A stretch of DNA of 64,000 bases from Dyella thiooxydans (GCF_001641285.1 NZ_CP014841.1:2542001-2606000), one strand, 5' to 3'. Counted from the first letter of the stretch, positions 46,918 to 55,814 are shown. Notes: generated from the sequence alone by a model not told the origin. Numbers and translations are program-made.

Positions 46918-49302
46918 ATGGATGTAGAACCGCATGAGCCAGGCCAGCCGTCGCCGCAAGGCGGCGGTCACGGGCGACCGAGCGACCACTGGTCGGGGCG
47001 CGCGCGTCGCCTGATCGAACGCTGCCAGACGATGAGCACCGATTGGCTCAAGCAGCCGGTGCGGGCCTGCCTCGACGAACTCGAGCGCCAGTTGTTCGCC
47101 CTGTCCGAAGGTGCCCGCGATCCGTTCGACCAGCAGCGCCATTTCAACGTGCGCCAGCGCGTCATGGCCGAACGCGGGTCGCTCGAAGCCCGCTTCCTCG
47201 CGCGCATCGGCGAGGCCTTCCAGCAGCTCGGCCCCGGCACCGGGCCCAGCGCCACGGACGAACCCAGGCTGCTGCAGCTGAGCCTGGTGGACACCACCGA
47301 ACACGAGATGACGGTCGCGCTCGACAAGCTGGCCGCCCGCGGCGAGGCCCGGGGCGGCGGCGCCCTGTACGAACTGGGCTACCGGCTTGCCGTGCTGGTC
47401 GCCGCGCCGCCGCTGGAGGGCGGCGCCATCCCCGTGGGACCGCTGACCCTGGCACGCGCGCTGCGCAGCGCCACCGCGGCCATCGAGCTGCCGGTCGAAC
47501 ACGACCTGTTGCTGTTGCGCTGCCTGGAAACGGCGCTGTTGCCGGAATTGTCCGGGTTCTACAGTGCGCTCAACGCCATGCTGGAAAAGGAGGGCATCCT
47601 GCCACTCCTGCGCCCCTACCCGTTGGTGCGCCCCGCCGCCGTCCCGGCCCGCAGCGGCGGAGCAGCGGGAGTGGCCGGCACGCCGTCGGCTGCCGCGCCG
47701 GCAGCAACGGCCCCCGGGTCGAACATCGCCGCGGGAGCGCCGTCCGATCACGCCCATGCGGACGAGCCGATCGCGGTGCTCGACAGCCTGCGCGAGCTCC
47801 TCGCGCGACGTCGGCGCAGCCCGGCCGCCTATGGCGGCGAGCCGGTCGAGGCGGCCACGCCGGAGGAGCTGCAGACCGCCCTGTCGGCGCTGCAGAAGCA
47901 CCTCTCCCTGGTCGCCGACAAGGCCACCCGCGAGCTGCGCAGCGCGCAGCTGCTGCGCGAGGAACTGCTGACCCAGCTCAACGCGGACAAGCCCGTGGAC
48001 GCGCCGCGCACGGGCCTGAGCGCCGAGCAGGGAGACACGGTCGAACTGGTCTCGATGCTGTTCGAGCAACTGTCGCAGCAGACCCAGCACAGCGAAGGCA
48101 CGCACGCACTGCTCGGCGGCCTGCAGTTGCCGGTGCTGCGCATGGCGGTCAGCGACCGCAACTTCTTCGACCAGAAGGAGCACCCCGCCCGCCAGTTGCT
48201 GGGCACCGTCACCGAGGTGGCCAACGACTGGCTGGACGATTCCGGCAGCGATGCCGACCGGCATCTGCGTGCCAAGCTCGAACAGCTGGTGGAGCGCGCC
48301 AATCGCGAGCCGCCCAGCGCGGGCCTGTACACGGCACTGCTGGCGGACATCCAGCAACACCTGACGCTGCTCACGCGCAAGGCACAGGCGACCGAGCGCC
48401 GCCACATCGAGGCGATGCAGGGACGCGAGCGGCTCGACCAGGCGCGCCAGCGGGCGGCGAAGCTGATCGGCGAACGCTTCGCCCACGACCCGCCGCGCGG
48501 CCTGTTGCGGGCCCTGCTCGATCGCGCCTGGTCCGACGTGCTGGCGCTGACCATCCTGCGCCACGGCGAGGACAGCGACGCGGTAGCCGCACAGCTGCTC
48601 ATCACCGACCAGTTGCTCGGACGCAAGCCGGTCGCCGACCGGGCGCAGCTGCAGGCGGACGTCGAGGCCGGCCTGCAGCAGATCGGCATGCACCACGAGG
48701 AAGCGATCCAGGTGGCCCAGCGCCTGGTGAACCCGGGCGACACGCCGGCCCCGATGGCCGGCGGCGAGACGCTGAGCACCACCGATCTGGCGCTGCGCCT
48801 GAAGCAGCACCAGCGGCTGGGTGAGCACCAGCAGCCGGCGGCGCCCGTAGCGGCCCCTACCGTGCCGCCCGCGGCGACGACGGTGGAGACGACGGCGGCA
48901 GCGGAATCACCGGCGAAGACGGGGCGCGAGCGCAGGGAGCCGACGACACGACCACCGGCGCGGCGCGAGCCCGCGGTGGATCCGCGCGAGATCGAGACAC
49001 AGGAGCGGCTGCGCCTGCTCCCGTTCGGTCGCTGGTTCGAGTTCACCGACCGCAAGACCGGCAAGACCAGCCAGCGCAAGCTGGCCTGGTTCTCGCCAGT
49101 GTCCGGGCAGACCCTGTTCGTGAATCGCCGCGGCATCCGCACCGACGACATCAGCCTGCCGCAGCTGGCGCACGAGATCGTCAAGGGCCGCGTGCGCGAG
49201 CTGGGCGAGATGAAGGAATCGTTGCTCGACCGGGCCTGGCACTCGCTCACCGGCAACCTGCTGCGCACACCGAACGGCCGCCCCGGCCGGACGGCATATT
49301 GA
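46918..49302 (+). CDS. DUF1631-domain protein
   Basis: 794-residue cytoplasmic protein of unknown function. It is almost wholly helical, with DUF1631 from about residue 25 to 790. Features: N-terminal Gly/Pro-rich leader, ACLDELERQLFALSEGARDP, an Ala/Pro linker (about 240-280), FEQLSQQTQHSEGTHALLGG and VLRMAVSDRNFFDQKEHPAR (DUF1631 core), a second Ala/Thr/Pro linker (about 640-695) and a C-terminal beta-rich block LLPFGRWFEFTDRKTGKTSQ ... LAWFSPVSGQTLFVNRRGI (about 697-740) that looks PilZ-like. AAGG precedes ATG 46918 by six bases. Followed 7 bases later by a PilZ gene, so a link to cyclic-di-GMP is plausible (inference). Confidence 0.88.
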   Translation: MDVEPHEPGQPSPQGGGHGRPSDHWSGRARRLIERCQTMSTDWLKQPVRACLDELERQLFALSEGARDPFDQQRHFNVRQRVMAERGSLEARFLARIGEAFQQLGPGTGPSATDEPRLLQLSLVDTTEHEMTVALDKLAARGEARGGGALYELGYRLAVLVAAPPLEGGAIPVGPLTLARALRSATAAIELPVEHDLLLLRCLETALLPELSGFYSALNAMLEKEGILPLLRPYPLVRPAAVPARSGGAAGVAGTPSAAAPAATAPGSNIAAGAPSDHAHADEPIAVLDSLRELLARRRRSPAAYGGEPVEAATPEELQTALSALQKHLSLVADKATRELRSAQLLREELLTQLNADKPVDAPRTGLSAEQGDTVELVSMLFEQLSQQTQHSEGTHALLGGLQLPVLRMAVSDRNFFDQKEHPARQLLGTVTEVANDWLDDSGSDADRHLRAKLEQLVERANREPPSAGLYTALLADIQQHLTLLTRKAQATERRHIEAMQGRERLDQARQRAAKLIGERFAHDPPRGLLRALLDRAWSDVLALTILRHGEDSDAVAAQLLITDQLLGRKPVADRAQLQADVEAGLQQIGMHHEEAIQVAQRLVNPGDTPAPMAGGETLSTTDLALRLKQHQRLGEHQQPAAPVAAPTVPPAATTVETTAAAESPAKTGRERREPTTRPPARREPAVDPREIETQERLRLLPFGRWFEFTDRKTGKTSQRKLAWFSPVSGQTLFVNRRGIRTDDISLPQLAHEIVKGRVRELGEMKESLLDRAWHSLTGNLLRTPNGRPGRTAY

Positions 49303-49309
49303 GGCCGCC

Positions 49310-49663
49310 ATGAACCCTCCATTCCCGTCCAGCGAGCAGCGCCGCGCCGAGCGCAAGCGCGTCAACTTCACCGCCGTGGTCACCGATGTGATCGCCGGCA
49401 AGCCGATGGGCTTTCTCGGCAACCTCTCGGCCGGTGGCATGCTGCTGATCTGCCAGCAGGCCCCGCGCGAGGAGGCGATCTACCAGGTGCAACTGCCGCT
49501 GCACGGACTCGGCCCGCAGCCGCAGCACATCGAGGTCGGGGTGCAGGCCCAGTGGCAGGAACGCCCTGCCGCGTCCGGCCAGGTCTGGGCCGGCTTCCGC
49601 ATCATCGCCATCGGCAAGGAAGACACGGCCGTGCTCGAACGCTGGCTGGCCCTGCCCCACTGA
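49310..49663 (+). CDS. PilZ-domain protein, likely cyclic-di-GMP binding
   Basis: 117 residues, one PilZ domain. The c-di-GMP contact motifs are recognisable: RRAERKRVNF (RxxxR, about 11-20) and GNLSAGGM (D/NxSxxG, about 37-44). A C-terminal beta-barrel with WAGFRIIAIGKEDTAVLERW follows. Seven bases after the DUF1631 gene, so likely co-transcribed. Small single-domain PilZ proteins usually act as c-di-GMP adaptors; the partner here would naturally be the DUF1631 protein. Confidence 0.9.
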   Translation: MNPPFPSSEQRRAERKRVNFTAVVTDVIAGKPMGFLGNLSAGGMLLICQQAPREEAIYQVQLPLHGLGPQPQHIEVGVQAQWQERPAASGQVWAGFRIIAIGKEDTAVLERWLALPH

Positions 49664-49784
49664 ACCGGCTTCCGGGTGGCACGACCCGGCGACGCTTTGC
49701 GATCATGGAAGGCCCACGCGCACCTTGCGCGTCCCCACGGCACCGCGCGACGTCCGCGGCGCCCCGTCGAGAGGACCCCGCCCC

Positions 49785-51101
49785 ATGACCGATCTCGCTC
49801 CCCTGTACGCCCGTCATCTGGCCACGCTGCGCGAGCGCGCCGACCAGGCACTTGCGCGCGGCGGCTTCGATCACCTGCTGGTGGCCGCCGGACAGCCGGG
49901 CACCAAGTTCCTCGACGACAACCATTACCCGTACGCGGTGAATCCGCCGTTCAAGCACTGGGTGCCGCTGGTCGACGCGCCGGGCAGCTGGATCGCCTAC
50001 ACGCCGGGCGCGAAGCCGAAGCTGGTGTTCCTGCAGCCGCGCGACTACTGGCATGTGGTGCCCGAGGCGCCGTCCGGCTACTGGGTGGAGCACTTCGACA
50101 TCGTCACCGTGCGAACCGCCGAAGAGGCGATCGCGCAGTTGCCGAAGCACAACGCCGCGGTGATCGCCGAAGCCTGTCCGCCGATGGAGGGCGTGGAGGC
50201 GAACAACCCGAAAGCGGTGCTGGATTACCTGCACTACTACCGCGCCTACAAGTCGCCGTACGAACTCGCGCTGATGCGCGAGGCCAGCCGCACCGGCGCG
50301 CGCGCGCACCGCGCCGCCGAACGGGCGTTCCGCGCTGGCGAGAGCGAGCTGGGCATTCATCAGGCTTATCTCGCCGCCGCCGGGCAGACCGACGCCGAGC
50401 TGCCCTACTCCAGCATCGTCGGTCTCAACGAGCACGGCGCAGTGCTGCACTACATGGCACTGGGGCGCACGCGGCCGGCGCAGTCGCGCTCGCTGCTGAT
50501 CGACGCCGGTGCCAGCGCCAGCGGCTACGCCAGCGACATCACCCGCACCCATGCCGCCACCGGCCACGACGATTTCCAGGCACTGATCGACGCGATGGAT
50601 GCCGTGCAGCAGGCCCAGGTGGCCAGCGTGAAAGCCGGCACCGACTACGCCGCGCTGCACGTGCAGGCGCACCATCAGCTGGCGCGGGTGCTGGCCGAAC
50701 ACGGGCTGGTTCGGATGAGCCCGGAGAGCGCGGTGGAAAGCGGGGTCACCCGCGCGTTCTTTCCACACGGACTGGGGCATTCGATCGGCCTGCAGGTGCA
50801 CGATGTCGGCGGCTTCGCCAGGAACGACCGCGGCGACACCGTGCCGCGTCCGGACGGCCACCCGTTCCTGCGCATGACCCGCACGCTGGAACCGGGCATG
50901 GTGGTCACCATCGAGCCCGGCCTGTACTTCATCGACATGCTGCTGGAGGAAGTGCGACAGGCTCCGGCCGGCAAGGACGTCGACTGGGCAAAGGTCGAGA
51001 CGCTCAAGCCCTACGGCGGCATCCGCATCGAGGACGATGTGGTGTGCACCGACGGCGCCCCGGAGAATCTGACCCGCGACGCCTTCGCCGCGCTCGGCTG
51101 A
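49785..51101 (+). CDS. pepQ: Xaa-Pro dipeptidase PepQ
   Basis: Cytoplasmic M24 metallopeptidase that cleaves X-Pro dipeptides; 438 residues (E. coli PepQ 443). The five metal ligands are visible: SLLIDAGASASGYASDITRT (two Asp, about 235-254), PHGLGHSIGLQVHD (His, about 328), VVTIEPGLYF (Glu) and GGIRIEDDV (Glu). N-terminus MTDLAPLYARHLATLRERAD matches the family; GAGAGGA lies nine bases before ATG 49785. A 20-residue longer frame is possible but not supported. Confidence 0.96.
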   Translation: MTDLAPLYARHLATLRERADQALARGGFDHLLVAAGQPGTKFLDDNHYPYAVNPPFKHWVPLVDAPGSWIAYTPGAKPKLVFLQPRDYWHVVPEAPSGYWVEHFDIVTVRTAEEAIAQLPKHNAAVIAEACPPMEGVEANNPKAVLDYLHYYRAYKSPYELALMREASRTGARAHRAAERAFRAGESELGIHQAYLAAAGQTDAELPYSSIVGLNEHGAVLHYMALGRTRPAQSRSLLIDAGASASGYASDITRTHAATGHDDFQALIDAMDAVQQAQVASVKAGTDYAALHVQAHHQLARVLAEHGLVRMSPESAVESGVTRAFFPHGLGHSIGLQVHDVGGFARNDRGDTVPRPDGHPFLRMTRTLEPGMVVTIEPGLYFIDMLLEEVRQAPAGKDVDWAKVETLKPYGGIRIEDDVVCTDGAPENLTRDAFAALG

Positions 51102-51120
51102 CCGGCCGGGCGGCACGGCC

Positions 51121-52131
51121 TCAGTGGTAGCCCGCGTCGCCCGCAAGCTTGCCGCGGAACACGCGGTACGAATACACCGTGTAGGCGAGCACGGCCGGTA
51201 TCAGGAACGCCGCACCCACCAGCACGAAGCCCTGCGAGGACGGGGGCGAGGCGGCCTCCCAGATGCTCAGCGCCGGCGGCACGATGTTCGGCCAGATGCC
51301 CACCACCAGACCGATGAAACCCAGCAGGAAGAACCCGAGGGCGTAGACGAACGGCTGCGCCTCGCGCCGGTGGATCACCGAGCGCCACAGCATCACCGCA
51401 CACACCGCGGTGAGCAACGGCACCGGAGACAGGTAGAGGAAGTTGCCGCCGGTGAACCAGCGCTGCATCAGCGCCGAATGCAGCGTCGGAAGCGAGGCGC
51501 TGACGATCAGCATGAACACGATCACCGCGACCATCAGCGGGCGGGTGAGATCAAAGGCGATCTGCTGCACGCGGCCCTCGGTCTTGAGGATCAGCCAGGT
51601 CGCGCCCAGCAGCGCGTAGCCGCACACCACGGCCACCCCGGTCATCACCGCGAACGGGCTGAACCAGTCGAATGCGCCGTGCACCTGGCCCGGAGCCAGT
51701 GGCGCGATGCCGTCCACCAGCGCGCCCAGGATCACCCCCTGGGCGAAGGCCGCCAGCACCGAGCCGACGTGGAAAGCCAGCCCCCACAGCCAGCGCGAGG
51801 TGTGCGCCTTGAAGCGGAACTCGAAGGCGACCCCGCGGAAGATCAGCGCGATCAGCATCGCCAGGATCGGCAGGTACAGACTGGACAGGACCAGTGCGTA
51901 GGCTTTGGGAAACGCCGCCAGCAACCCCGCGCCGCCGAGTACCAGCCAGGTCTCGTTGCCGTCCCAGATCGGCGCGGCGGTGTTCATCATGTGGTCGCGC
52001 TGGTGTTCGTCGTCGGCGAACGGGCTGAGGATGCCCAGCCCCAGCACGAAGCCGTCCAGCAGCACGTACATCATCACGCCGAAGCCGATGATGAAGTACC
52101 ACACCACGGGGAGCACGGTCGCAAGGTCCAT
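51121..52131 (-). CDS. cydB: Cytochrome bd-type ubiquinol oxidase subunit II
   Basis: Integral membrane subunit of the terminal oxidase, 336 residues with about eight or nine helices. N-terminal MDLATVLPVVWYFIIGFGVM and GNETWLVLGGAGLLAAFPKA are typical. Overall it is closer to CioB of cyanide-insensitive oxidases than to E. coli CydB (379). GAGGAG inside the cydA end serves as ribosome site, with ATG 52131 three bases after the cydA stop. No CydX gene follows; pepQ ends just 19 bases away on the opposite strand. Confidence 0.95.
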   Translation of the reverse strand: MDLATVLPVVWYFIIGFGVMMYVLLDGFVLGLGILSPFADDEHQRDHMMNTAAPIWDGNETWLVLGGAGLLAAFPKAYALVLSSLYLPILAMLIALIFRGVAFEFRFKAHTSRWLWGLAFHVGSVLAAFAQGVILGALVDGIAPLAPGQVHGAFDWFSPFAVMTGVAVVCGYALLGATWLILKTEGRVQQIAFDLTRPLMVAVIVFMLIVSASLPTLHSALMQRWFTGGNFLYLSPVPLLTAVCAVMLWRSVIHRREAQPFVYALGFFLLGFIGLVVGIWPNIVPPALSIWEAASPPSSQGFVLVGAAFLIPAVLAYTVYSYRVFRGKLAGDAGYH

Positions 52132-52134
52132 GGC

Positions 52135-53514
52135 CTACTCCTCGATCGCGTCCTGCGGCACCGACAGCGGGCGCGCCGGCGTCTGGTGCGGCGCCGTCCC
52201 GCGCACCGGTGCCGGCACCGGTCCAGTGCGGAACAGCTTCACCAGGTAGTACAGCCCGGCGCCGAAGATGCCCAGGTACACCACCACGAAGGTCGCCAGC
52301 GAGGCCAGCACGCTGCCCACCGGCAGGGGGCTGGACGCCTCGGACGTGCGCATCACCCCATACACCACCCACGGCTGCCGTCCGACCTCGGCCACCCACC
52401 AGCCGGTGAGCACGGCGATGAAGCCGGACGGGATCATCGCCACCCACGCGCGCAGGTACCCGGGCTTTTCCAGCGTGCCGCGGCGCCAGCGCCACAGGCC
52501 GACCAGCGCCAGCCCCAGCATCGCGAAACCCAGCCCGACCATGATGCGGAAGGAGAAGAACGGAATGGCCACCGGCGGCCGCTGGTCGGCGGGGAAATCC
52601 TTCAGGCCCTTCACTTCGCCGTGCAGGCTGTGGGTGAGGATGATGCTGCCCAGCCGCGGCACGTCGATCGCGTAATGGTTCGTCTCGGCCCGCTCGTCGG
52701 GCCAGGCGAACAGGGTCAGCGGCACGTCGCGGCGGGTTTCCCAGCGCGCCTCGATCGCCGCCAGCTTGGCCGGCTGGTTCCGGTGCACCTCCAGCCCGCT
52801 CATGTCGCCGACCGCGATCTGCAGCGGGATCACGATGGCGAGGAAGGCCAGCGCCAGCTTGAGCGTCGCACGCGACTTGTCGGCGAAGCGCCCATTCAGC
52901 AGGTACCACGCCGAGACGCCGCCGATCACCATCGCGGTGGAGATGAACGCGCCCAGCACCATGTGCGGCAGGCGCACCGGGAGGGACGGGTTGAAGATCA
53001 CCTTCATCCAGTCGTCCGGGTAGAACACGCCGTCGCGCAGCACGTAGCCGGCCGGGGTCTGCATCCAGCTGTTGGCCGCCATGATCCAGAAGGTCGAGAT
53101 CAGCGTGCCCAGCGCCACCATGCAGGTAGCGAAGAAGTGCGTGCGGTCGCTCACCTTGCGCCAGCCGAACAGCATCACGCCGAGGAAGGTGGCCTCGAGG
53201 AAGAACGCGGTCAGCACCTCGTAGTTGAGCAGCGGGCCGATCACGTTGCCCGCGGCCTCGGAGAAACCCGCCCAGTTGGTACCGAACTGGAAGCTCATCA
53301 CGATGCCCGACACCACGCCCATGCCGAAGGCCACGGCGAAGATCTTCAGCCAGAAGAAGTACAGGTCGCGCCACAGGTCGGTGCGCCTGACCAGCCACAC
53401 GCCTTCCAGGAAGGCCAGCCACGAGGCCAGCCCGATCGAGAACGCCGGGAACAGGATGTGGAAGGACACGACGAAGGCAAACTGCAGTCGTGACAGGAAC
53501 TCGGCCGTCAACAT
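52135..53514 (-). CDS. cydA: Cytochrome bd-type ubiquinol oxidase subunit I (CIO-like)
   Basis: Carries hemes b558, b595 and d; oxidises ubiquinol and reduces oxygen without proton pumping. 459 residues, shorter than E. coli CydA (522), because the periplasmic Q-loop is short, a mark of the cyanide-insensitive CioA type. His19 (VVSFHILFPAFSIGLASW) is a heme ligand. Other hallmarks: GVVSGIVMSFQFGTNW, NYEVLTAFFLEATFLGVMLF (acidic heme residues), GDMSGLEVHRNQPAK (Q-site), and GRQPWVVYGVMRT. ATG 53514 has GAGGAG six bases before it. The upstream open frame to 54717 runs antisense-frame through pepP and is rejected. Confidence 0.96.
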   Translation of the reverse strand: MLTAEFLSRLQFAFVVSFHILFPAFSIGLASWLAFLEGVWLVRRTDLWRDLYFFWLKIFAVAFGMGVVSGIVMSFQFGTNWAGFSEAAGNVIGPLLNYEVLTAFFLEATFLGVMLFGWRKVSDRTHFFATCMVALGTLISTFWIMAANSWMQTPAGYVLRDGVFYPDDWMKVIFNPSLPVRLPHMVLGAFISTAMVIGGVSAWYLLNGRFADKSRATLKLALAFLAIVIPLQIAVGDMSGLEVHRNQPAKLAAIEARWETRRDVPLTLFAWPDERAETNHYAIDVPRLGSIILTHSLHGEVKGLKDFPADQRPPVAIPFFSFRIMVGLGFAMLGLALVGLWRWRRGTLEKPGYLRAWVAMIPSGFIAVLTGWWVAEVGRQPWVVYGVMRTSEASSPLPVGSVLASLATFVVVYLGIFGAGLYYLVKLFRTGPVPAPVRGTAPHQTPARPLSVPQDAIEE

Positions 53515-53677
53515 GATCGACTCCTCACGCGCTTGCGGTCCGATGGCCTGTACGTCCGCACGCGGCGAACGGGTCCGCCGTGCGACGAAACGCCCGGCGG
53601 CCATCGACCGTGCCGGGCATGCCGCGCCACGGCAGGGCATCGACGCGCTAGTCTGCTGCGTCCCGCGTGGAGATCCG

Positions 53678-53821
53678 ATGAGCATGGCCGGCCCCCGTTC
53701 CGCTCCGCACCGCCGTCGCCGGCCGGCCGCGTCGCCGTGGCGCGAGGTGCTGCCGGTGCTGCTGGCGAAGCTGGTCGCCGCAGCGGCGCTGGGCTGGATC
53801 CTGTTCGTCGCGGCCCGCTGA
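53678..53821 (+). CDS. cydP: Small membrane protein CydP, putative bd-oxidase subunit
   Basis: 47 residues. GGAG lies five bases before ATG 53678. An Arg/Pro-rich N-terminus (HRRRRPAASPWREVLPVL) is followed by one transmembrane helix (LLAKLVAAAALGWILFVAA). It is divergent from cydA (163 bases apart). This matches what is known of CydP, a small single-helix protein encoded next to cydA in some gammaproteobacteria and thought to be an accessory subunit. The identification rests on size, helix and position, not on a strong motif. The same frame is open further upstream, but only across the antisense of cydA. Confidence 0.65.
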   Translation: MSMAGPRSAPHRRRRPAASPWREVLPVLLAKLVAAAALGWILFVAAR

Positions 53822-53831
53822 GGCGGTCCGG

Positions 53832-55139
53832 TCAGCGCGCGGCGAGCACGGCCTCGAGCGCCTCCGGCTCCTTCGGCACCGCGGCGGTGAGCACCTCGTG
53901 ACCGCGGCGGGTCACCGCCACGTCGTCCTCGATGCGGATGCCGATCCCGCGCCAGCGTTCCGGAACGTCGCGGTCGCCCGGCGGCACGTAGATGCCCGGT
54001 TCCACCGTCACCACCATGCCCGGCTCCAGCTCGCGCGGCTCGCCGTCGATGCGGTAGTCGCCCACATCGTGCACGTCCATGCCCAGCCAGTGGCCGGTCT
54101 TGGCCGGGAAGAAGCGGCGGTAGCTGCCGGTGGCGATCGCCGTCTCCGGATCCTCGCGCAGCAGACCCAGCGCGCACAGGCCTTCGGTGATCACCCGCAC
54201 GGCGGCCAGGTGGGCGGCATTGAACGGCCGCCCCGGCATCACCTCGTCGATCGCCGCCAGCTGGGCGGTCAGCACGATGTCGTACAGCGCGCGCTGCTCG
54301 CGCGACCAGCGGCCGCCGACCGGATAGGTACGGCTGATGTCCGAGGCATAGCAGTCCACCTCGGCGCCGGCATCGACCAGCAGCAGCTCGCCGTCCCGCA
54401 GCGGGGCACGGTTGGCGGTGTAGTGCATGGTGCAGGCGTTGGCGCCGGCAGCGACGATCGGCGGGAACGCGGCGACCGCACCGCGCAGGCGCATCGCGCG
54501 CTGCAGTTCGGCCTCCACTTCGAATTCGTGCCGCCCCGGCAGGGCGACCCGCATCGCGGCCAGGTGCGCGTCGGCGGCGACGTCGGCCGCCGCGCGCATC
54601 AGCTTCAGCTCGGCCGGCGACTTGAACAGCCGCAGGTCGTGCAGCAGGTGGCCCAGTGCGACGAACTCCTTCGGCACCACGCCGCCACCGCGCAGCTGGC
54701 GCAGGCGGCGCATCCACGCCAGCAGCTGGGCATCGAACTGCGGCTCGCTGCCGAAATGGCAGTAGACCCGGGCGCGGCCCTCGATCATGCCTGGCAGGAT
54801 GTCGTCGATGTCGTCGATCGGGAAGGCGTCGTCCATCCCGTATTCGCCCACCGCACGCTCGGTGCCGATCGATTCGCCGTGCCAGCGCTCGTGCTCGGCG
54901 TCCCGCTCGCGGCAGAACAGCACCGCCTCGCCGTGCTTGCGCCCGGGCAGCAGGGCCAGCACCGCGTCGGGCTCGGGAAAACCGGCGAGGTACTGGAAAT
55001 CCGAGTCCTGCCGGTACGGCCAGGCCGCGTCGGCGTTGCGCAGGCGCTCGGGCGCCGCGGCGACCAGCACCACGGCGTCTTCGCCGGCCATGTGCATCAG
55101 CTGGCGGCGGCGGCGGGCAAATTCGGCCGGGGTGATCAC
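53832..55139 (-). CDS. pepP: Xaa-Pro aminopeptidase PepP
   Basis: M24 metallopeptidase that removes the N-terminal residue before proline; 435 residues (E. coli 441). Metal ligands: LLLVDAGAEVDCYASDISRT (two Asp, about 255-274), HWLGMDVHDVGDYRI (His), VVTVEPGIYVPPGD (Glu), GIGIRIEDDVAVT (Glu). The N-terminus ITPAEFARRRRQLMHMAGED fits the family when starting at GTG 55139, which lies 11 bases after the UPF0149 stop. The ribosome site there is weak, so coupling to the upstream gene is likely. ygfB-pepP order is conserved in E. coli as well. Confidence 0.94.
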   Translation of the reverse strand: MITPAEFARRRRQLMHMAGEDAVVLVAAAPERLRNADAAWPYRQDSDFQYLAGFPEPDAVLALLPGRKHGEAVLFCRERDAEHERWHGESIGTERAVGEYGMDDAFPIDDIDDILPGMIEGRARVYCHFGSEPQFDAQLLAWMRRLRQLRGGGVVPKEFVALGHLLHDLRLFKSPAELKLMRAAADVAADAHLAAMRVALPGRHEFEVEAELQRAMRLRGAVAAFPPIVAAGANACTMHYTANRAPLRDGELLLVDAGAEVDCYASDISRTYPVGGRWSREQRALYDIVLTAQLAAIDEVMPGRPFNAAHLAAVRVITEGLCALGLLREDPETAIATGSYRRFFPAKTGHWLGMDVHDVGDYRIDGEPRELEPGMVVTVEPGIYVPPGDRDVPERWRGIGIRIEDDVAVTRRGHEVLTAAVPKEPEALEAVLAAR

Positions 55140-55150
55140 CGCACCAGGGA

Positions 55151-55714
55151 TCAGTGGATCGTGCCGTTGCCGGCCGCCGGATCGCGGGCGCACTCGGCGT
55201 GCAGCAGCATCGCGCTCATGCGGACGAACTCGTGCACTTCGATCAATGCGTCCTCGTCCTCGGTCTCGTCGCCGAAATCGAGCTGGGACGAGGCGATGGT
55301 GGCCAGGTCGCGCAACACCTCCTGCGCCTCCTCGGACAGTTTGCCGTGGGCGTCCGCCCCGGCGAGGCCGAAGCCGCCCAGGAAACCGCGGCACCAAGCC
55401 ACCGTCGCCTCGGCGCGCTCGGCGATGGGGCGGTCGTCCTCCGGCAGCAGTGGCTCGAACCCCAGCTCGGGGTCCGCCAGCTGGGTGGCCGCCTGCTGAG
55501 CCAGACGATCGAGCAGGGTCGCATCGGCGCCCGCCGGGGTGGCGCCATCGCCATCCAGCTGAAGAACGGCCAGTACCGGCTGGCGACCGAAACGGCCACC
55601 CGCCGCAAGGAATCCACACACCGAGCCGTCCAGCTCGCTGGGGTCGGTCGCCAGCTTCAGGCGATGGGTCAGGTCGTCCAGGTCGTCGAATTCGACGCGG
55701 GCGGGGGCCGTCAT
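55151..55714 (-). CDS. ygfB: UPF0149 family protein YgfB
   Basis: 187-residue, acidic, helical protein of the UPF0149/YecA family. Conserved segments: SELDGSVCGFLAAGG (about 27-41), VAWCRGFLGGFGLAG (about 100-114) and EDALIEVHEFVRM near the C-terminus. E. coli YgfB sits in the same place upstream of pepP. In Pseudomonas a homologue represses expression of the ampDh3 amidase; whether that applies here is unknown. Confidence 0.92.
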   Translation of the reverse strand: MTAPARVEFDDLDDLTHRLKLATDPSELDGSVCGFLAAGGRFGRQPVLAVLQLDGDGATPAGADATLLDRLAQQAATQLADPELGFEPLLPEDDRPIAERAEATVAWCRGFLGGFGLAGADAHGKLSEEAQEVLRDLATIASSQLDFGDETEDEDALIEVHEFVRMSAMLLHAECARDPAAGNGTIH

Positions 55715-55797
55715 GGCGGGCTCCTTGGGGATCGGAGCGGCAGTCTAACGCCTCGTCGACGGAGCGTGCCGCAGCCGGCTGTTTTGGGCGAACGCAC

Positions 55798-55806
55798 TGG
55801 TATAGT
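55798..55806 (+). promoter_or_regulatory. Extended -10 promoter close to a start codon
   Basis: TGGTATAGT combines the TGn extension with TATAGT (5/6). The predicted transcript start (about 55812-55814) falls within a few bases of ATG 55815, and no Shine-Dalgarno exists there, which suggests a leaderless or nearly leaderless mRNA for the coiled-coil/zapA unit. Confidence 0.5.
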
Positions 55807-55814
55807 CTGCCGGC

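Noticed and set aside
46912-48828. Open frame of 638 codons on the minus strand
   Set aside because: Antisense of the DUF1631 gene; low-complexity translation, no ribosome site, and the plus-strand gene has family features.
52135-54717. A single 860-codon frame running from cydA into pepP
   Set aside because: Only the 459 residues from ATG 53514 look like CydA. The rest is pepP sequence in the wrong frame, and a strong ribosome site marks the true start.
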